Assembly (NCBI GenBank): GCA_938036785.1
Contig: CALHWE010000012.1
Span: forward strand, 124,001 to 188,000
Length of the DNA stretch: 64,000 nt
DNA from: an uncultured Candidatus Saccharibacteria bacterium
Lineage (GTDB): Bacteria; Patescibacteriota; Saccharimonadia; Saccharimonadales; Saccharimonadaceae
Direction of reading: 5' to 3'
Shown piece after piece: positions 34,053-42,212 of the stretch (within the stretch, counting starts at the first letter, position 1; every line of letters begins with the position of its first letter). The notes beneath the pieces are model-generated. The model was not told the DNA's origin, did not search any database, and saw only the letters and a list, made by a program, of their open reading frames with translations. A program made the position numbers and the translations under genes.

Positions 34053-35168
34053 ATGCATAACGAACCAAACACACAAAACCCCACCACCGATACCACCCCA
34101 GTAACGCCACGAGAGTCAGCTGCTGCGCCGCAGAGTGATGCAGACGTGGCCGCCCATGCCGAGACTCAGCCAACAAATATTACCACACAGCCTACTGCTA
34201 ACACGTCTACCGATGCTACCGACATCTTCCTCTGGGCCAACCAAGCCGACCGTGACAAAGACCAGCTAGAGGTGGATCTCTTCCTCTTTACCAAGGGCTA
34301 TACGGTGTATGCCACCAACTATGCAGCCGAGCTCAAGGCACAGCTCAAGGTGCTCTTCCTCTACGATATGATCACAGCGGTGCAGACGGGTGCAGCGACT
34401 GGCCTGATGGTACGCGACTTTGAGGCGGCCAAGGCCGAGGAGAATGTCCTTGAGCGCACCACGCTCGACCGGGTAGTGCACGCTCAGGAAGTGATCGAGC
34501 AGATCACCTACAGCGAGGCAGATCTTGAGACCTTCAACGAGGGTGACCATGAATTCAAGAAGGTTAAGGGTATCATTGCGCGCTTCCGGATGGGCGTAGA
34601 TGGCGAGCCATTCTTCGTGGCTAAGCTGCTGCCCCAGTCGCAGGTGCTCAAGGGAGCAACCGCCTGGATGTACAGTGGTGGGTCGTTCCAGCCATTTGTG
34701 GCTGATGCTGGCCTGCGCATTACGCCGGATAATCAAGTATTAATCGTTGGCAACGACATCTTTGCCTTTAGCGAGAGCAAATTTGTTCGGCTCTTTGGCT
34801 ACGATGCCAAAAAGCACGCTGTGGCGGAGGAGAAGATTGCTGCCATCACTCAGCAGTTCAAACTTACCTTGCCTGAGGGGCTCACGCTCGACCGCCTGGT
34901 GCGCGACACGCCAGCGCTGGTGACTAAACTGCAAAAGCTCGATCCCGCCCAGGTGACACAAGACCAACTCATCGACCACGCTGACGAAATGGGTCTGGGC
35001 CTGATGACGGACGACGCGGCAGGGAGCATCATTATCATGGATGCCAAGGATGCGGCCGTCTTCGTCAATCTCCTCAACGACGACTACGTCACGAGCGACC
35101 TGACCGGTGTCAAATACGAAATGCGCGGCAAGAAAATCTTGCGCGAGAATGAGCAATTGCCGGAGTAG
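34053..35168 (+). CDS. DUF4868/KwaB-like protein
   Basis: The 371-residue protein has a disordered Thr/Pro/Gln-rich N-terminus (1-50), then a mixed alpha/beta body. The segment PFFVAKLLPQSQVLKGATAW, FQPFVADAGLRITPDNQVLI, IFAFSESKFVRLFGY follows the strand pattern of DUF4868, the family of KwaB in the Kiwa antiphage system. KwaA, the membrane partner, is not seen. Assignment is by pattern and remains tentative. TAGAAT (34041-34046) is 6 nt before the ATG: leaderless. Confidence 0.5.
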   Translation: MHNEPNTQNPTTDTTPVTPRESAAAPQSDADVAAHAETQPTNITTQPTANTSTDATDIFLWANQADRDKDQLEVDLFLFTKGYTVYATNYAAELKAQLKVLFLYDMITAVQTGAATGLMVRDFEAAKAEENVLERTTLDRVVHAQEVIEQITYSEADLETFNEGDHEFKKVKGIIARFRMGVDGEPFFVAKLLPQSQVLKGATAWMYSGGSFQPFVADAGLRITPDNQVLIVGNDIFAFSESKFVRLFGYDAKKHAVAEEKIAAITQQFKLTLPEGLTLDRLVRDTPALVTKLQKLDPAQVTQDQLIDHADEMGLGLMTDDAAGSIIIMDAKDAAVFVNLLNDDYVTSDLTGVKYEMRGKKILRENEQLPE

Positions 35169-35210
35169 GGGAGCGGTATTCTCTGTGTCTAGCTAGTATC
35201 ATGCTATTGG

Positions 35211-35290
35211 ACAAGAAAATATCTGGAGATAAGGGTCGATATTCACTGGATATCGACCTCTTGCGCTGGGCTGAAAACAGATTATTGCAA
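35211..35290 (+). ncRNA. Two-hairpin structured element, copy 1, led by the repeat-A box
   Basis: The repeat-A word ACAAGAAAATATCTGGAG (35211-35228) runs into AAGGGTCGATA, hairpin GGTCGATAT/ATATCGACC, invariant linker CTCTTGCGCTGGGCTGA, hairpin GAAAACAGATT/AATCTGTTTTC, and CACACTCC. The two-hairpin part matches 41099-41177 in the tmRNA, where both stems have different bases but still pair. It lies between the KwaB-like and GH1 genes. Its function is unknown. Confidence 0.6.
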
Positions 35291-35413
35291 TCTGTTTTCA
35301 CACTCCATCGGATGAAGTGATGGGGAGGTGGAGCGAGCGCAAAGAAAGAGAGACGATGCATCCACCCAATGTTCTATTTTTCTTAATCCTCTGCTGATGG
35401 TACAATAAGCATT

Positions 35414-36958
35414 ATGGCTAAGCAACAATCTACGGTGCAATTTCCAAAACATTTCCTCTGGGGCGCTGCGACGAGTGCGCATCAGGTCGAGGGTGGTATG
35501 CACAACCAGTGGTCGGAGTGGGAAAAAGCTCAGGCCAAGACCCTCGCTGCTCAGAGCCAATATCAATACGGCGATTTGCCCAACTGGCCGCACATTGCCA
35601 GTGCCGCCAAAGATCCAAATAATTATATCTCGGGCAAAGCTGCCAACCACGCCGAGCTCTACGCCCAAGACTTTGCCCTGGCCAAGAAGATGGGCCTCAC
35701 CTCGTGGCGCTTTAGCGTGGAGTGGTCGCGCATTGAGCCGGAGGAGGGTGCGTGGAATGCCGAGGCGATCAAATACTACAAGGCGTACCTCGCCGCGTTG
35801 GCCGATGCTGGGCTGGAGCCCGTCGTGACACTGTTTCACTTTACGCTGCCAGTGTGGTTTGCTGCCCGTGGGGGCTTTGCAAAGCGCGATAATGTGAAGT
35901 ACTTCGTGCGCTTTGTCGATAAACTGATGGATGAGATTGGTGCCACAGTGCGCTACGTCATTACCGTCAACGAGCCCTGCGTCTACGTGACCGAGAGTTA
36001 CTATAATGGCACCTGGCCACCCAACGTCCGCAGCAAATGGCAAACTTACTGCGTGCTAAGCAACCTTGCCTACGCGCACAACCAAGTAGCCAAAGTCCTC
36101 CATGCCAAGAGTCGACGCTTCAAGGTGGCGGTGGCCAAAAACTCGGCCTACACCTACCCGGGTGATGACGCCTGGCTCAGCCGAGTGACAGCGCGGGTGG
36201 TGCAGTTCTTCCAGGACGATTATTTCCTGCGCAAGGTGGTGCGGCAGAGTGATTACATTGCCGTTAATTATTACTTTAGTAATCGCATCTATGGCTATCG
36301 CATACATAATCCCGAGACGACGCCAAATGATCTCGGCTGGACAATGCAGCCCGATCATCTCGAGCTTGCACTGGAGCGTCTCTGGAGCCGCTACAAGCTG
36401 CCTCTGCTCGTGACAGAGAACGGTGTGGCCGACGAGCGCGACCAGTTCCGTAAGCAATGGCTCACTCAGTCTATCCTTGCTATGCAGCGCGCCCTTGGCA
36501 ATGGGGTAGAGCTGCTGGGGTATATGCACTGGAGCTTCCTTGATAACTTCGAGTGGGATAAAGGGTTTTGGCCGCGCTTTGGCCTCTTTGCGGTCGACTA
36601 CAAGACGTATAAGCGGACACCACGCCCAAGTGCAGTGTGGTTTGCTCGCGTATTGCAGCAGCAGAAGAAACAGGCAGAGCGGCCCATCGAGCCACTGCCG
36701 TCTGTACCAGCGCGCAAGAAGCCGAGTGCTAAGCCAGCTACCGCGCAGGCGCAAGCTACATCATCATCGCCGCGCTCTGCGCGCTCTACGCCAGCAGTAC
36801 CACCCAAACCGACGCCGCCAACGCCACCCCAAACACCCCAAATGCCACCATCTACGCCAGGGTCAGCGGCACGCTCGAGTGGGGTGATTACACCGCCACG
36901 CCGGCCAGCAGTCGCATCACGCAGTCGTTCACGTAGTCATAATAATCGGGAGGAATAA
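35414..36958 (+). CDS. Glycoside hydrolase family 1 (beta-glucosidase type) with disordered tail
   Basis: Residues 1-415 are a GH1 barrel: N-terminal FPKHFLWGAATSAHQVEGG, acid/base Glu in YVITVNEPCVYV, nucleophile Glu in PLLVTENGVAD, and WSFLDNFEWDKGFWPRFGLF at the end. The last about 85 residues are Pro/Ser/Ala/Arg-rich (PPKPTPPTPPQTPQMPPSTP) and probably disordered, which is unusual for GH1. No signal peptide is seen. It hydrolyses beta-glucosides or 6-phospho forms; the aglycone is unknown. TACAAT (35401-35406) lies 7 nt before the ATG. The yvcK start is 3 nt after the stop. Confidence 0.9.
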   Translation: MAKQQSTVQFPKHFLWGAATSAHQVEGGMHNQWSEWEKAQAKTLAAQSQYQYGDLPNWPHIASAAKDPNNYISGKAANHAELYAQDFALAKKMGLTSWRFSVEWSRIEPEEGAWNAEAIKYYKAYLAALADAGLEPVVTLFHFTLPVWFAARGGFAKRDNVKYFVRFVDKLMDEIGATVRYVITVNEPCVYVTESYYNGTWPPNVRSKWQTYCVLSNLAYAHNQVAKVLHAKSRRFKVAVAKNSAYTYPGDDAWLSRVTARVVQFFQDDYFLRKVVRQSDYIAVNYYFSNRIYGYRIHNPETTPNDLGWTMQPDHLELALERLWSRYKLPLLVTENGVADERDQFRKQWLTQSILAMQRALGNGVELLGYMHWSFLDNFEWDKGFWPRFGLFAVDYKTYKRTPRPSAVWFARVLQQQKKQAERPIEPLPSVPARKKPSAKPATAQAQATSSSPRSARSTPAVPPKPTPPTPPQTPQMPPSTPGSAARSSGVITPPRRPAVASRSRSRSHNNREE

Positions 36959-36961
36959 TAC

Positions 36962-37960
36962 ATGGCACAGAGCAATGGTGGAGCACGCGTCGTCGTCATC
37001 GGCGGCGGGACGGGGAGCTTTACGCTCCTGACAGGCCTGAGGCAGTATGCCTCGCAGGTTACAGCGCTCGTCAATATGGCAGATGATGGCGGCTCGACGG
37101 GTCAACTGCGTGATGAGCTCGGTGTCTTGCCACCTGGTGATGTGCGCCAGTGCCTCGTGGCGCTGAGCAATAGCCCCAAGGTGCGCGACCTCTTTAATTA
37201 TCGCTTCGATGAGGGGAGCTTCAAGGGGCATGCCTTTGGCAATCTCTTCCTTACAGCACTTGAGAAAATGACCGGCAGCTTTGCCGAGGCGGTGGCACTA
37301 GCCAGTCAGGTGCTTAATATCGATGGGTGCGTTGTGCCCGCAACACTCAGCAATGTGACGCTTTGCGCAGAGGGCGAGGATGGTCAGCCTATCAAAGGAG
37401 AATATGTCATCTCACAGCAGGCGCTGGCGCGTCGGCCTAAGATTTGGCTTGAGCCAGAAGCCCAGGCTAACCCCGCCGCGGTGGAGGCAATTCGCACCGC
37501 CGATATGGTCGTCGTGGCTCCCGGCAACCTCTATGGCAGCTTGGCACCTGTCTTGGTCATTCGCGAGATCCAAGAGGCACTTGCCGCCACCAAGGCGCGC
37601 TGTGTCTTTGTCTGCAACCTCGTCACCAAACCTGGCCCGACGGACGGCTTCTCGGTGAGTGACTTCGCGAGTGAAATTGAGCGCCTAGCGGGTAGTCAGT
37701 TCCTCGACTATGTCGTCTTTAACAACACGCGCCCCAGCCCCGAGCTGATGGATAAGTACGCCCACGATGGCGAGCTGATGGTCGAGTACGATATGGACGA
37801 GATGCACCGCCAGCACTACCGCTACCGCGCCGCACCAGTCCTCGCACAAGACGTGTGGGATGGTGCCCAGGCTAGCGATCCATTGGCTAGCACGCGCAGC
37901 TTCATCCGGCACGACCCCGATGTTGTGGCGCGCCAGCTGATGCGGATATACTTTGCATAA
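36962..37960 (+). CDS. yvcK: YvcK/CofD-like protein (gluconeogenesis factor family)
   Basis: The 332-residue protein opens with VVVIGGGTGSFTLLTGLRQY and ALVNMADDGGSTGQLRDELGVLPPGDVRQCLVALS, the diagnostic motifs of the YvcK branch of the CofD family. VVVAPGNLYGSLAPVLVI is another conserved block. YvcK binds UDP-sugars and supports cell shape and wall synthesis. GGGAGGAA lies 6 nt before the ATG. It is coupled to GH1 and followed by a HAD-like gene and galU. Confidence 0.93.
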   Translation: MAQSNGGARVVVIGGGTGSFTLLTGLRQYASQVTALVNMADDGGSTGQLRDELGVLPPGDVRQCLVALSNSPKVRDLFNYRFDEGSFKGHAFGNLFLTALEKMTGSFAEAVALASQVLNIDGCVVPATLSNVTLCAEGEDGQPIKGEYVISQQALARRPKIWLEPEAQANPAAVEAIRTADMVVVAPGNLYGSLAPVLVIREIQEALAATKARCVFVCNLVTKPGPTDGFSVSDFASEIERLAGSQFLDYVVFNNTRPSPELMDKYAHDGELMVEYDMDEMHRQHYRYRAAPVLAQDVWDGAQASDPLASTRSFIRHDPDVVARQLMRIYFA

Positions 37961-37990
37961 ATATCAAGGACTGGCTATACTGTAATAATT

Positions 37991-38779
37991 ATGGAATACC
38001 CATCGAGCCATTACCATATCTACGTCGACCTCGATCGGACGATCATCAACACCACGCAGTGGCTGCACGAGATAGCAGAGGCGCTAGCCCAACTCTACCC
38101 GGCGCAGGTGACCGCCGAGGAATTCTTGGCGGCGCAGCCTCGCTACATGCTCCGGCCCAAGACGAACCCCACCGCGCCGACCTACGTCTTGGCGGCGCAG
38201 CTTGCGGCGCTCGGCCTCGATGTTGCGTCTGTTATTGAGCAACTCGAGCAGACGACGCTTGCTGATGGCCACCTCCAATACCCTGGTGTGGCACAGATGC
38301 TACGCGCGCTGAGCCACTATGGCACGGTGCAGATACTGACCTACGGCGATCCCATCACCCCGCACTGCAAAGCCCGCCTGTGTCCAGCAGTGCGTGCACT
38401 GGTGGCTCAGCAGAGAGGGCAGGTGATTATCACCACCTTGCAAGACAAAGCCCAGTGGCTGCGCCGTGCTGCCGCTGCAAACCCTGGCCAAACAATCTAC
38501 CTGATCGACGATAAGCCCGTTGCCGTTGCCTTTGCGCCCGAGCCAGACCCACCCATCCGCTGCGTGCAGATCGACCACACCGGCCAGCTCACACCACGCT
38601 CTATCAATTGGCGCTCGGGAGATTGGCCCATTTGTCATACGTTAGCTCAAGCAACTAATATCATACAAGGAGACATCGAGTATGCACTGCACCAAAGCAA
38701 TCATCCCCGTAGCAGGCTGGGGGACACGGCGCCTGCCCGTCACCAAGACGATCGAAAAATGCATGCTGCCGCTGGGTAA
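37991..38779 (+). CDS. HAD-like hydrolase
   Basis: The 262-residue protein has a HAD motif I variant (HIYVDLDRTIINTTQWLHEI; DxDxT), motif II QILTYGD (Thr) and motif III/IV QTIYLIDDKPVAV with acidic pair. The reaction is unknown. TATACT (37976-37981) is 9 nt before the ATG and there is no ribosome site. The end overlaps galU by 98 nt, and the last 30 residues look like a shadow of galU, so the natural end may have been lost. Confidence 0.7.
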   Translation: MEYPSSHYHIYVDLDRTIINTTQWLHEIAEALAQLYPAQVTAEEFLAAQPRYMLRPKTNPTAPTYVLAAQLAALGLDVASVIEQLEQTTLADGHLQYPGVAQMLRALSHYGTVQILTYGDPITPHCKARLCPAVRALVAQQRGQVIITTLQDKAQWLRRAAAANPGQTIYLIDDKPVAVAFAPEPDPPIRCVQIDHTGQLTPRSINWRSGDWPICHTLAQATNIIQGDIEYALHQSNHPRSRLGDTAPARHQDDRKMHAAAG

Positions 38780-39503
38780 CCGCCCGGTAGTAGACTACGC
38801 CGTGCAAGACTGTATCGCGGCAGGCATCCGCGATATCTACTTCGTGGTGAGCGAGCAGAGTACGCAGATTCGCGACTTCTACCGCTCCAACGTCGACCTC
38901 AACAACTATCTGCGACGCAATGGTAAGGCAGATCTATTGCCCCTCATCGCTCCACCGAAGGTTAATCTGCACTACATGGTGCAATCGAGCTATGGCAAGT
39001 ACGGCACAGCCATCCCGGTGAGCCTGGTGGTGCCGCAGCTCGACCCGGGCGAGCCGGTGGTCGTGCTGATGGGCGATGACTGCGTGTATAATGCCGATGG
39101 CACATCAGAGGTAGCGCGCCTCATTGAGGCAGCAGGGGAAGACCGCTCGGCTATCCTGGGCGTACACATGCCACCCGACCAGCTCAGCCGCTACGGCGTG
39201 CTGGATGTTGCCGATGATGGCCGCTTGCGCGGCGTGGTAGAGAAGCCAGCGCCAGGTAAGGCGCCGAGCAAGATGATCAACGTGAGTAAATACGTCCTCA
39301 GCTACGACCTCCTGCAGCGCATTGCCGCCCACGCCGACCGTGACGACGTCGCGGGTGAATACTACATCACCGACCCCTTCAACGACTACCTCGCCGCTGG
39401 TGGCCACATGGCCGTCGTCCCCACCAAGGGGCACTACCTCGACACCGGCACCCTCGAGACCTGGGTAGCAGCCAACAACTGGCTGCTCGAGCATCAGGGG
39501 TAG
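38682..39503 (+). CDS. galU: UTP--glucose-1-phosphate uridylyltransferase
   Basis: The 273-residue protein has the nucleotidyltransferase start KAIIPVAGWGTRRLPVTKTIEKCMLPLGNRPVVDY, the metal-binding LMGDDCVYN, and VEKPAPGKAPS followed by GEYYITDPFNDYL and KGHYLDTGT, all typical of GalU. It makes UDP-glucose for glycolipids, teichoic-type polymers or glycans. CAAGGAG (38670 region) is the ribosome site. YvcK, which binds UDP-sugars, is two genes upstream. Confidence 0.93.
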   Translation: MHCTKAIIPVAGWGTRRLPVTKTIEKCMLPLGNRPVVDYAVQDCIAAGIRDIYFVVSEQSTQIRDFYRSNVDLNNYLRRNGKADLLPLIAPPKVNLHYMVQSSYGKYGTAIPVSLVVPQLDPGEPVVVLMGDDCVYNADGTSEVARLIEAAGEDRSAILGVHMPPDQLSRYGVLDVADDGRLRGVVEKPAPGKAPSKMINVSKYVLSYDLLQRIAAHADRDDVAGEYYITDPFNDYLAAGGHMAVVPTKGHYLDTGTLETWVAANNWLLEHQG

Positions 39504-39514
39504 GGGAGAAATAA

Positions 39515-39546
39515 TAAAAAACCGGCTCATACCAGCCGGTTTTTTC
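39515..39546. terminator. Bidirectional terminator between galU and the small minus gene
   Basis: ACCGGCT pairs with AGCCGGT, with an A-run before and a T-run after. It ends galU on the plus strand and the 39863 transcript on the minus strand. Confidence 0.9.
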
Positions 39547-39550
39547 TTGG

Positions 39551-39662
39551 CAAAAACACAGCCCACCAACTGCCACGGCCAAATCGGGTTTCCAGGCCCG
39601 AGAATACTCTAGAGTACTCGATCAGGCGTGGTGATTGGCGGGCTGTGTTGGTGGGCTATTTA
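39551..39662 (-). ncRNA. Three-way-junction RNA element in the 3' region of the small minus gene
   Basis: AACACAGCCC, CCAA, CCACG (39549-39571 region) pair with CGTGG, TTGG, GGGCTGTGTT (39629-39651 region). Inside sit two hairpins, TCGGG/CCCGA and GAATACTC/GAGTACTC, making a three-way junction. The 5' strand can also pair with GTTGGTGGGC just beyond, so two registers compete. The element lies between the stop at 39660 and the terminator. No known family is recognised. Confidence 0.6.
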
Positions 39663-39863
39663 GCCCCTGTCCTCATAGCACCTAAATGATACTATGAGCT
39701 TTGCATTGACGTAGGAGCTCAGGGTCGTGGGTAGAAAATCCCCACGTGTTACTGCTCCTTGTAAAAAGGTAGCAGCATAATCTGGGCTCTTAAAGGTCTT
39801 TTCTAGCGGGTAAGACCCGCCAGTGGTTGTGTCAACCTCGACCTTGTACTTCTTCATCGTCAT
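39660..39863 (-). CDS. Small 67-residue protein of unknown family
   Basis: The protein (MTMKKYKVEVDTTTGGSYPL onward) is beta-rich with one central helix (DYAATFLQGAVTRG). AAAGGAAG lies 6 nt before the ATG at 39863. It is driven by a good promoter that is shared with the other small-ORF unit at 62398-62649. The 5' leader folds (CAGAGG/CCTCTG outside CAAAGAGC/GCTCTTTG) and the 3' region holds a three-way junction. Confidence 0.6.
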   Translation of the reverse strand: MTMKKYKVEVDTTTGGSYPLEKTFKSPDYAATFLQGAVTRGDFLPTTLSSYVNAKLIVSFRCYEDRG

Positions 39864-39932
39864 GATGATCTTCCTTTCGGATCCAGAGGCCAAAGAGCTG
39901 CTTTTCGCTCTTTGAGACAAACCTCTGAGCTG

Positions 39933-39974
39933 AAAAGCTAATATATATATATCAATATATGAGAGTGGCGTCAA
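39933..39974 (-). promoter_or_regulatory. Promoter module P, copy 1
   Basis: On the minus strand: TTGACG (39969-39974 complement), 17-nt spacer, TATATA (39946-39951 complement), then ATATTAGCTTTT. From the TATTGATATATAT word to AGCTTTT it matches the promoter at 62856-62898 except for one inserted T. Confidence 0.7.
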
Positions 39975-40098
39975 GCTATTTTGCTTATAATGCCATAAAA
40001 TCAGCGTATTTTCTACTTTTGTGCGTATAAAATGGCAAGATATATCTACTATAGACGCGCTTAGATCAGATCAAAACACTCACCAATCTCGCTTATTC

Positions 40099-40174
40099 TT
40101 ATCCACACCATAGGAGTTGTGGAAAGCAACTGACCCCTGATACTGGTTGAGCTTTTCCACAGATTTGTGGATAA
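40099..40174. promoter_or_regulatory. Cluster of four DnaA-box-like 9-mers
   Basis: TTATCCACA (40099-40107), TTGTGGAAA (40117-40125), TTTTCCACA (40153-40161), TGTGGATAA (40166-40174). The first and last are perfect consensus boxes. The preceding 120 nt are A+T-rich. It could tie mraZ-cluster expression to DnaA or mark a DnaA titration site. Confidence 0.5.
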
Positions 40175-40198
40175 GCGCCAGCGCGGCGGGGAACGCCG

Positions 40199-40263
40199 TG
40201 GGTAAAAGGGGTTGCGTGTGGGTGAGAGTGGGTATTATACTGGGAGTAGTGGAAGAAAGTGGG
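40199..40263 (+). promoter_or_regulatory. MraZ operator (TGGG repeats) over the mraZ promoter
   Basis: TGGG words start at 40199, 40219, 40229, 40241 and 40260, with a TGGA at 40250, so the spacing is close to 10 nt. MraZ is known to bind arrays of TGGG-N5/6. A TATACT -10 (40235-40240) is embedded, so MraZ would repress its own operon. Confidence 0.7.
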
Positions 40264-40332
40264 TAACCACGAGAAAAACAAACACCACTGCACAAAAACA
40301 AAATAATTCATCTGTAAGGATCGCCACACCCC

Positions 40333-40695
40333 ATGGATTACTTCGAACGCAAGCTGGATGACAAGCGTCGGCTCACCATACCGACGGAGCTTCGGGCGGA
40401 GTTTGCCAGCGGCGTGGTCCTGACGCGCGGCTTTGGCAGCTACCTCCACCTGTATGCGCAGGATGTGTGGGATAGCCAGGTAGAGCCAGCGCTGACAGGC
40501 AGCATCCTAGATGAACATGTCGCCGACCTCAACGTCAAGTTCCGGCGCGGCAAGACGGCTGCCACCCTAGACCAAAAGCAGGGCAGGGTAACAGTAGAGC
40601 AGCATTTGCTGGATTATGCCGGGATCTCGCGCGAGGTTGTGGCGGTGCGCGCTGGCCAGTATTGGCGCCTCATGGCACCAGAGCAGGCCGAGTAG
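40333..40695 (+). CDS. mraZ: Transcriptional regulator MraZ
   Basis: The 120-residue protein shows the two SpoVT-AbrB repeats of MraZ: MDYFERKLDDKRRLTIPTELRAEF (DxKxRxxxP) and AATLDQKQGRVTVEQHLLDYAG. It forms ring oligomers that bind TGGG repeats, which are present upstream. It heads the division and wall gene cluster. GTAAGGATCG before the ATG gives a moderate ribosome site. Confidence 0.95.
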   Translation: MDYFERKLDDKRRLTIPTELRAEFASGVVLTRGFGSYLHLYAQDVWDSQVEPALTGSILDEHVADLNVKFRRGKTAATLDQKQGRVTVEQHLLDYAGISREVVAVRAGQYWRLMAPEQAE

Positions 40696-40884
40696 CAAGG
40701 CTGTTTTTGTGACGCTCTTTAACAAGTACGTGTAACTGATATCCTCGAGATCGACCATCTGGTAGTGAGCCATGTGGGCACCCGACCCACGCAAAACCTC
40801 GTCGGGCGCACCTTCCTCACAAACACCTCCCAAAAAACTCCACCTCACATAATTGCTACGGCAATTATACACATAAGTCTCTCA

Positions 40885-41205
40885 AACGATCTTTGGCGGG
40901 CTCTCTCGGCCCGGTACAAGCAAAGATCGTCAACAAAAACAAACACATTTTATGCGAAAACAAACAGGTTTCGCTACCAGGTGGGTGATCTCGAACCCGC
41001 ATCGGACTATCTCGCAGTAGCCTGAGCGGGGCGTATCTTTTAGAATCAATAGCGTACATCGCTTTGGCGTATCGCCTACTGCATTCGGGAACTCTGTAAG
41101 GGTCGACACTCCCCGAGTATCGACCTCTTGCGTTGGGCTGAGAATCTGTTGGGACAACAACAGATTCTCACACTCCCTCAGCAGCAGGTCGATCCGCCAA
41201 AGCGA
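40885..41205 (+). ncRNA. ssrA: Probable tmRNA with a long tag ending in YLAVA
   Basis: After an A-rich stretch, a frame begins near GCG (40955) with AKTNRF and ends SDYLAVA at a TGA (41022-41024), the form of a trans-translation degradation tag of about 23 residues. GCAGTAG before the stop pairs with CTACTGC after it, like helix 5. Next comes an H-type pseudoknot (ATTCGGG 41083-41089 with CCCGAGT 41112-41118; GGTCGA 41101-41106 with TCGACC 41120-41125) and a 12-bp hairpin (41140-41169). CTTTGGCGG (40891-40899) pairs with CCGCCAAAG (41194-41202), closing the RNA. A canonical T-arm and 5' TTCGAC motif are not found, so the ends are uncertain. Confidence 0.5.
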
Positions 41206-41299
41206 GAAGCCGTATGCTTTTGCATTGTAGACATGAGTATGATAATAGCGTGCCACCAGGCAAGAATATTATGGCTCACTGTGCTACCATAAGAAACGT

Positions 41300-42190
41300 A
41301 TGAGTATCAAAGCACATCCACCACTTCATGTTCCAGTATTGCTGGAGGCAGTGTTGGCCCAGCTCCAGCCACGCCCAGGTGAGCGCTATCTCGATCTGAC
41401 GGCGGGGTATGGCGGCCATGCCACAGCGATTCTCGAGCAGACCCAGACGTATGCCACGGCGTGTTTGGTCGATCGCGACCAGTATGCTTTGTCGCAGCTT
41501 GGTAGCTTGGCAGGGCAGGGCGCACGGCTGATGCATTGTGATTTTTTGCATGCAGCACAGCAGTTGGTTTGCGAGGGTGAGCAATTTGATTTGCTGCTGC
41601 TGGATTTGGGGGTGTCGTCACCGCAGCTCGATCGAGCTGATCGAGGGTTTTCCTTTACACACACTGGCCCGCTTGATATGCGGATGGATCAACGCCAGGC
41701 GATGACTGCCGAGCAGATTGTCAACCACATGGCAGAGGCAGAGCTTGCCCGACTGATCGCCCGCTACGGCGAAGAACCGCCGGCGATAGCACGGCGCTAT
41801 GCTGCTGCTATTTGCGCGGCCCGGCCACTGTCGAGTACTGGAGAACTCGCGCGCGTCATCGAGCACGCTACCCGTGGCAAGCGGGGCAAGACCCATCCAG
41901 CCACGCGTACCTTTCAGGCAGTCCGCATTGCCGTCAATGACGAATTGACGCAGGTAGAGCAGACGCTCCAGCTAGTGCCAGCCTTGCTGCGTACTGGTGG
42001 ACGTGTGGGAGTGATTAGCTTCCATAGCCTCGAGGATCGGCTCGTCAAGCGCTTCTTCGCGGAGCAGCGCCAGGCAGGCTACGAGGCCGAGCTGCGCATC
42101 CTCACCAAGAAGCCGATCGCGGGCAGCCATGACGATGCTTACAATCCGCGTGCCCGCAGCGCTAAGCTGCGAGCCGCCGCAAAAATATAA
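41300..42190 (+). CDS. rsmH: 16S rRNA (cytosine1402-N4)-methyltransferase
   Basis: The 296-residue protein has the RsmH start HVPVLLEAVLAQL, SAM motif YLDLTAGYGGHATAIL, LLLLDLGVSSPQLDRADRGFSF, and the C-terminal RVGVISFHSLEDRLVKRFF with the final KPIAGSHDDAYNPRARSAKLR. It modifies C1402 in the ribosomal P site. TACCAT lies 9 nt before the ATG and no ribosome site is seen. Confidence 0.96.
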   Translation: MSIKAHPPLHVPVLLEAVLAQLQPRPGERYLDLTAGYGGHATAILEQTQTYATACLVDRDQYALSQLGSLAGQGARLMHCDFLHAAQQLVCEGEQFDLLLLDLGVSSPQLDRADRGFSFTHTGPLDMRMDQRQAMTAEQIVNHMAEAELARLIARYGEEPPAIARRYAAAICAARPLSSTGELARVIEHATRGKRGKTHPATRTFQAVRIAVNDELTQVEQTLQLVPALLRTGGRVGVISFHSLEDRLVKRFFAEQRQAGYEAELRILTKKPIAGSHDDAYNPRARSAKLRAAAKI

Positions 42191-42212
42191 AAAACAAAAA
42201 AGGAGTAGGGAC

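Noticed and set aside
39551..39662. Hammerhead ribozyme or TPP riboswitch
   Set aside because: A three-way junction exists, but the CUGAUGA/GAAA core or the TPP box is not present in the right places.
40567..40872. Minus-strand 101-codon frame behind mraZ
   Set aside because: Most of it is antisense to mraZ, there is no ribosome site, and the product has no recognisable features.
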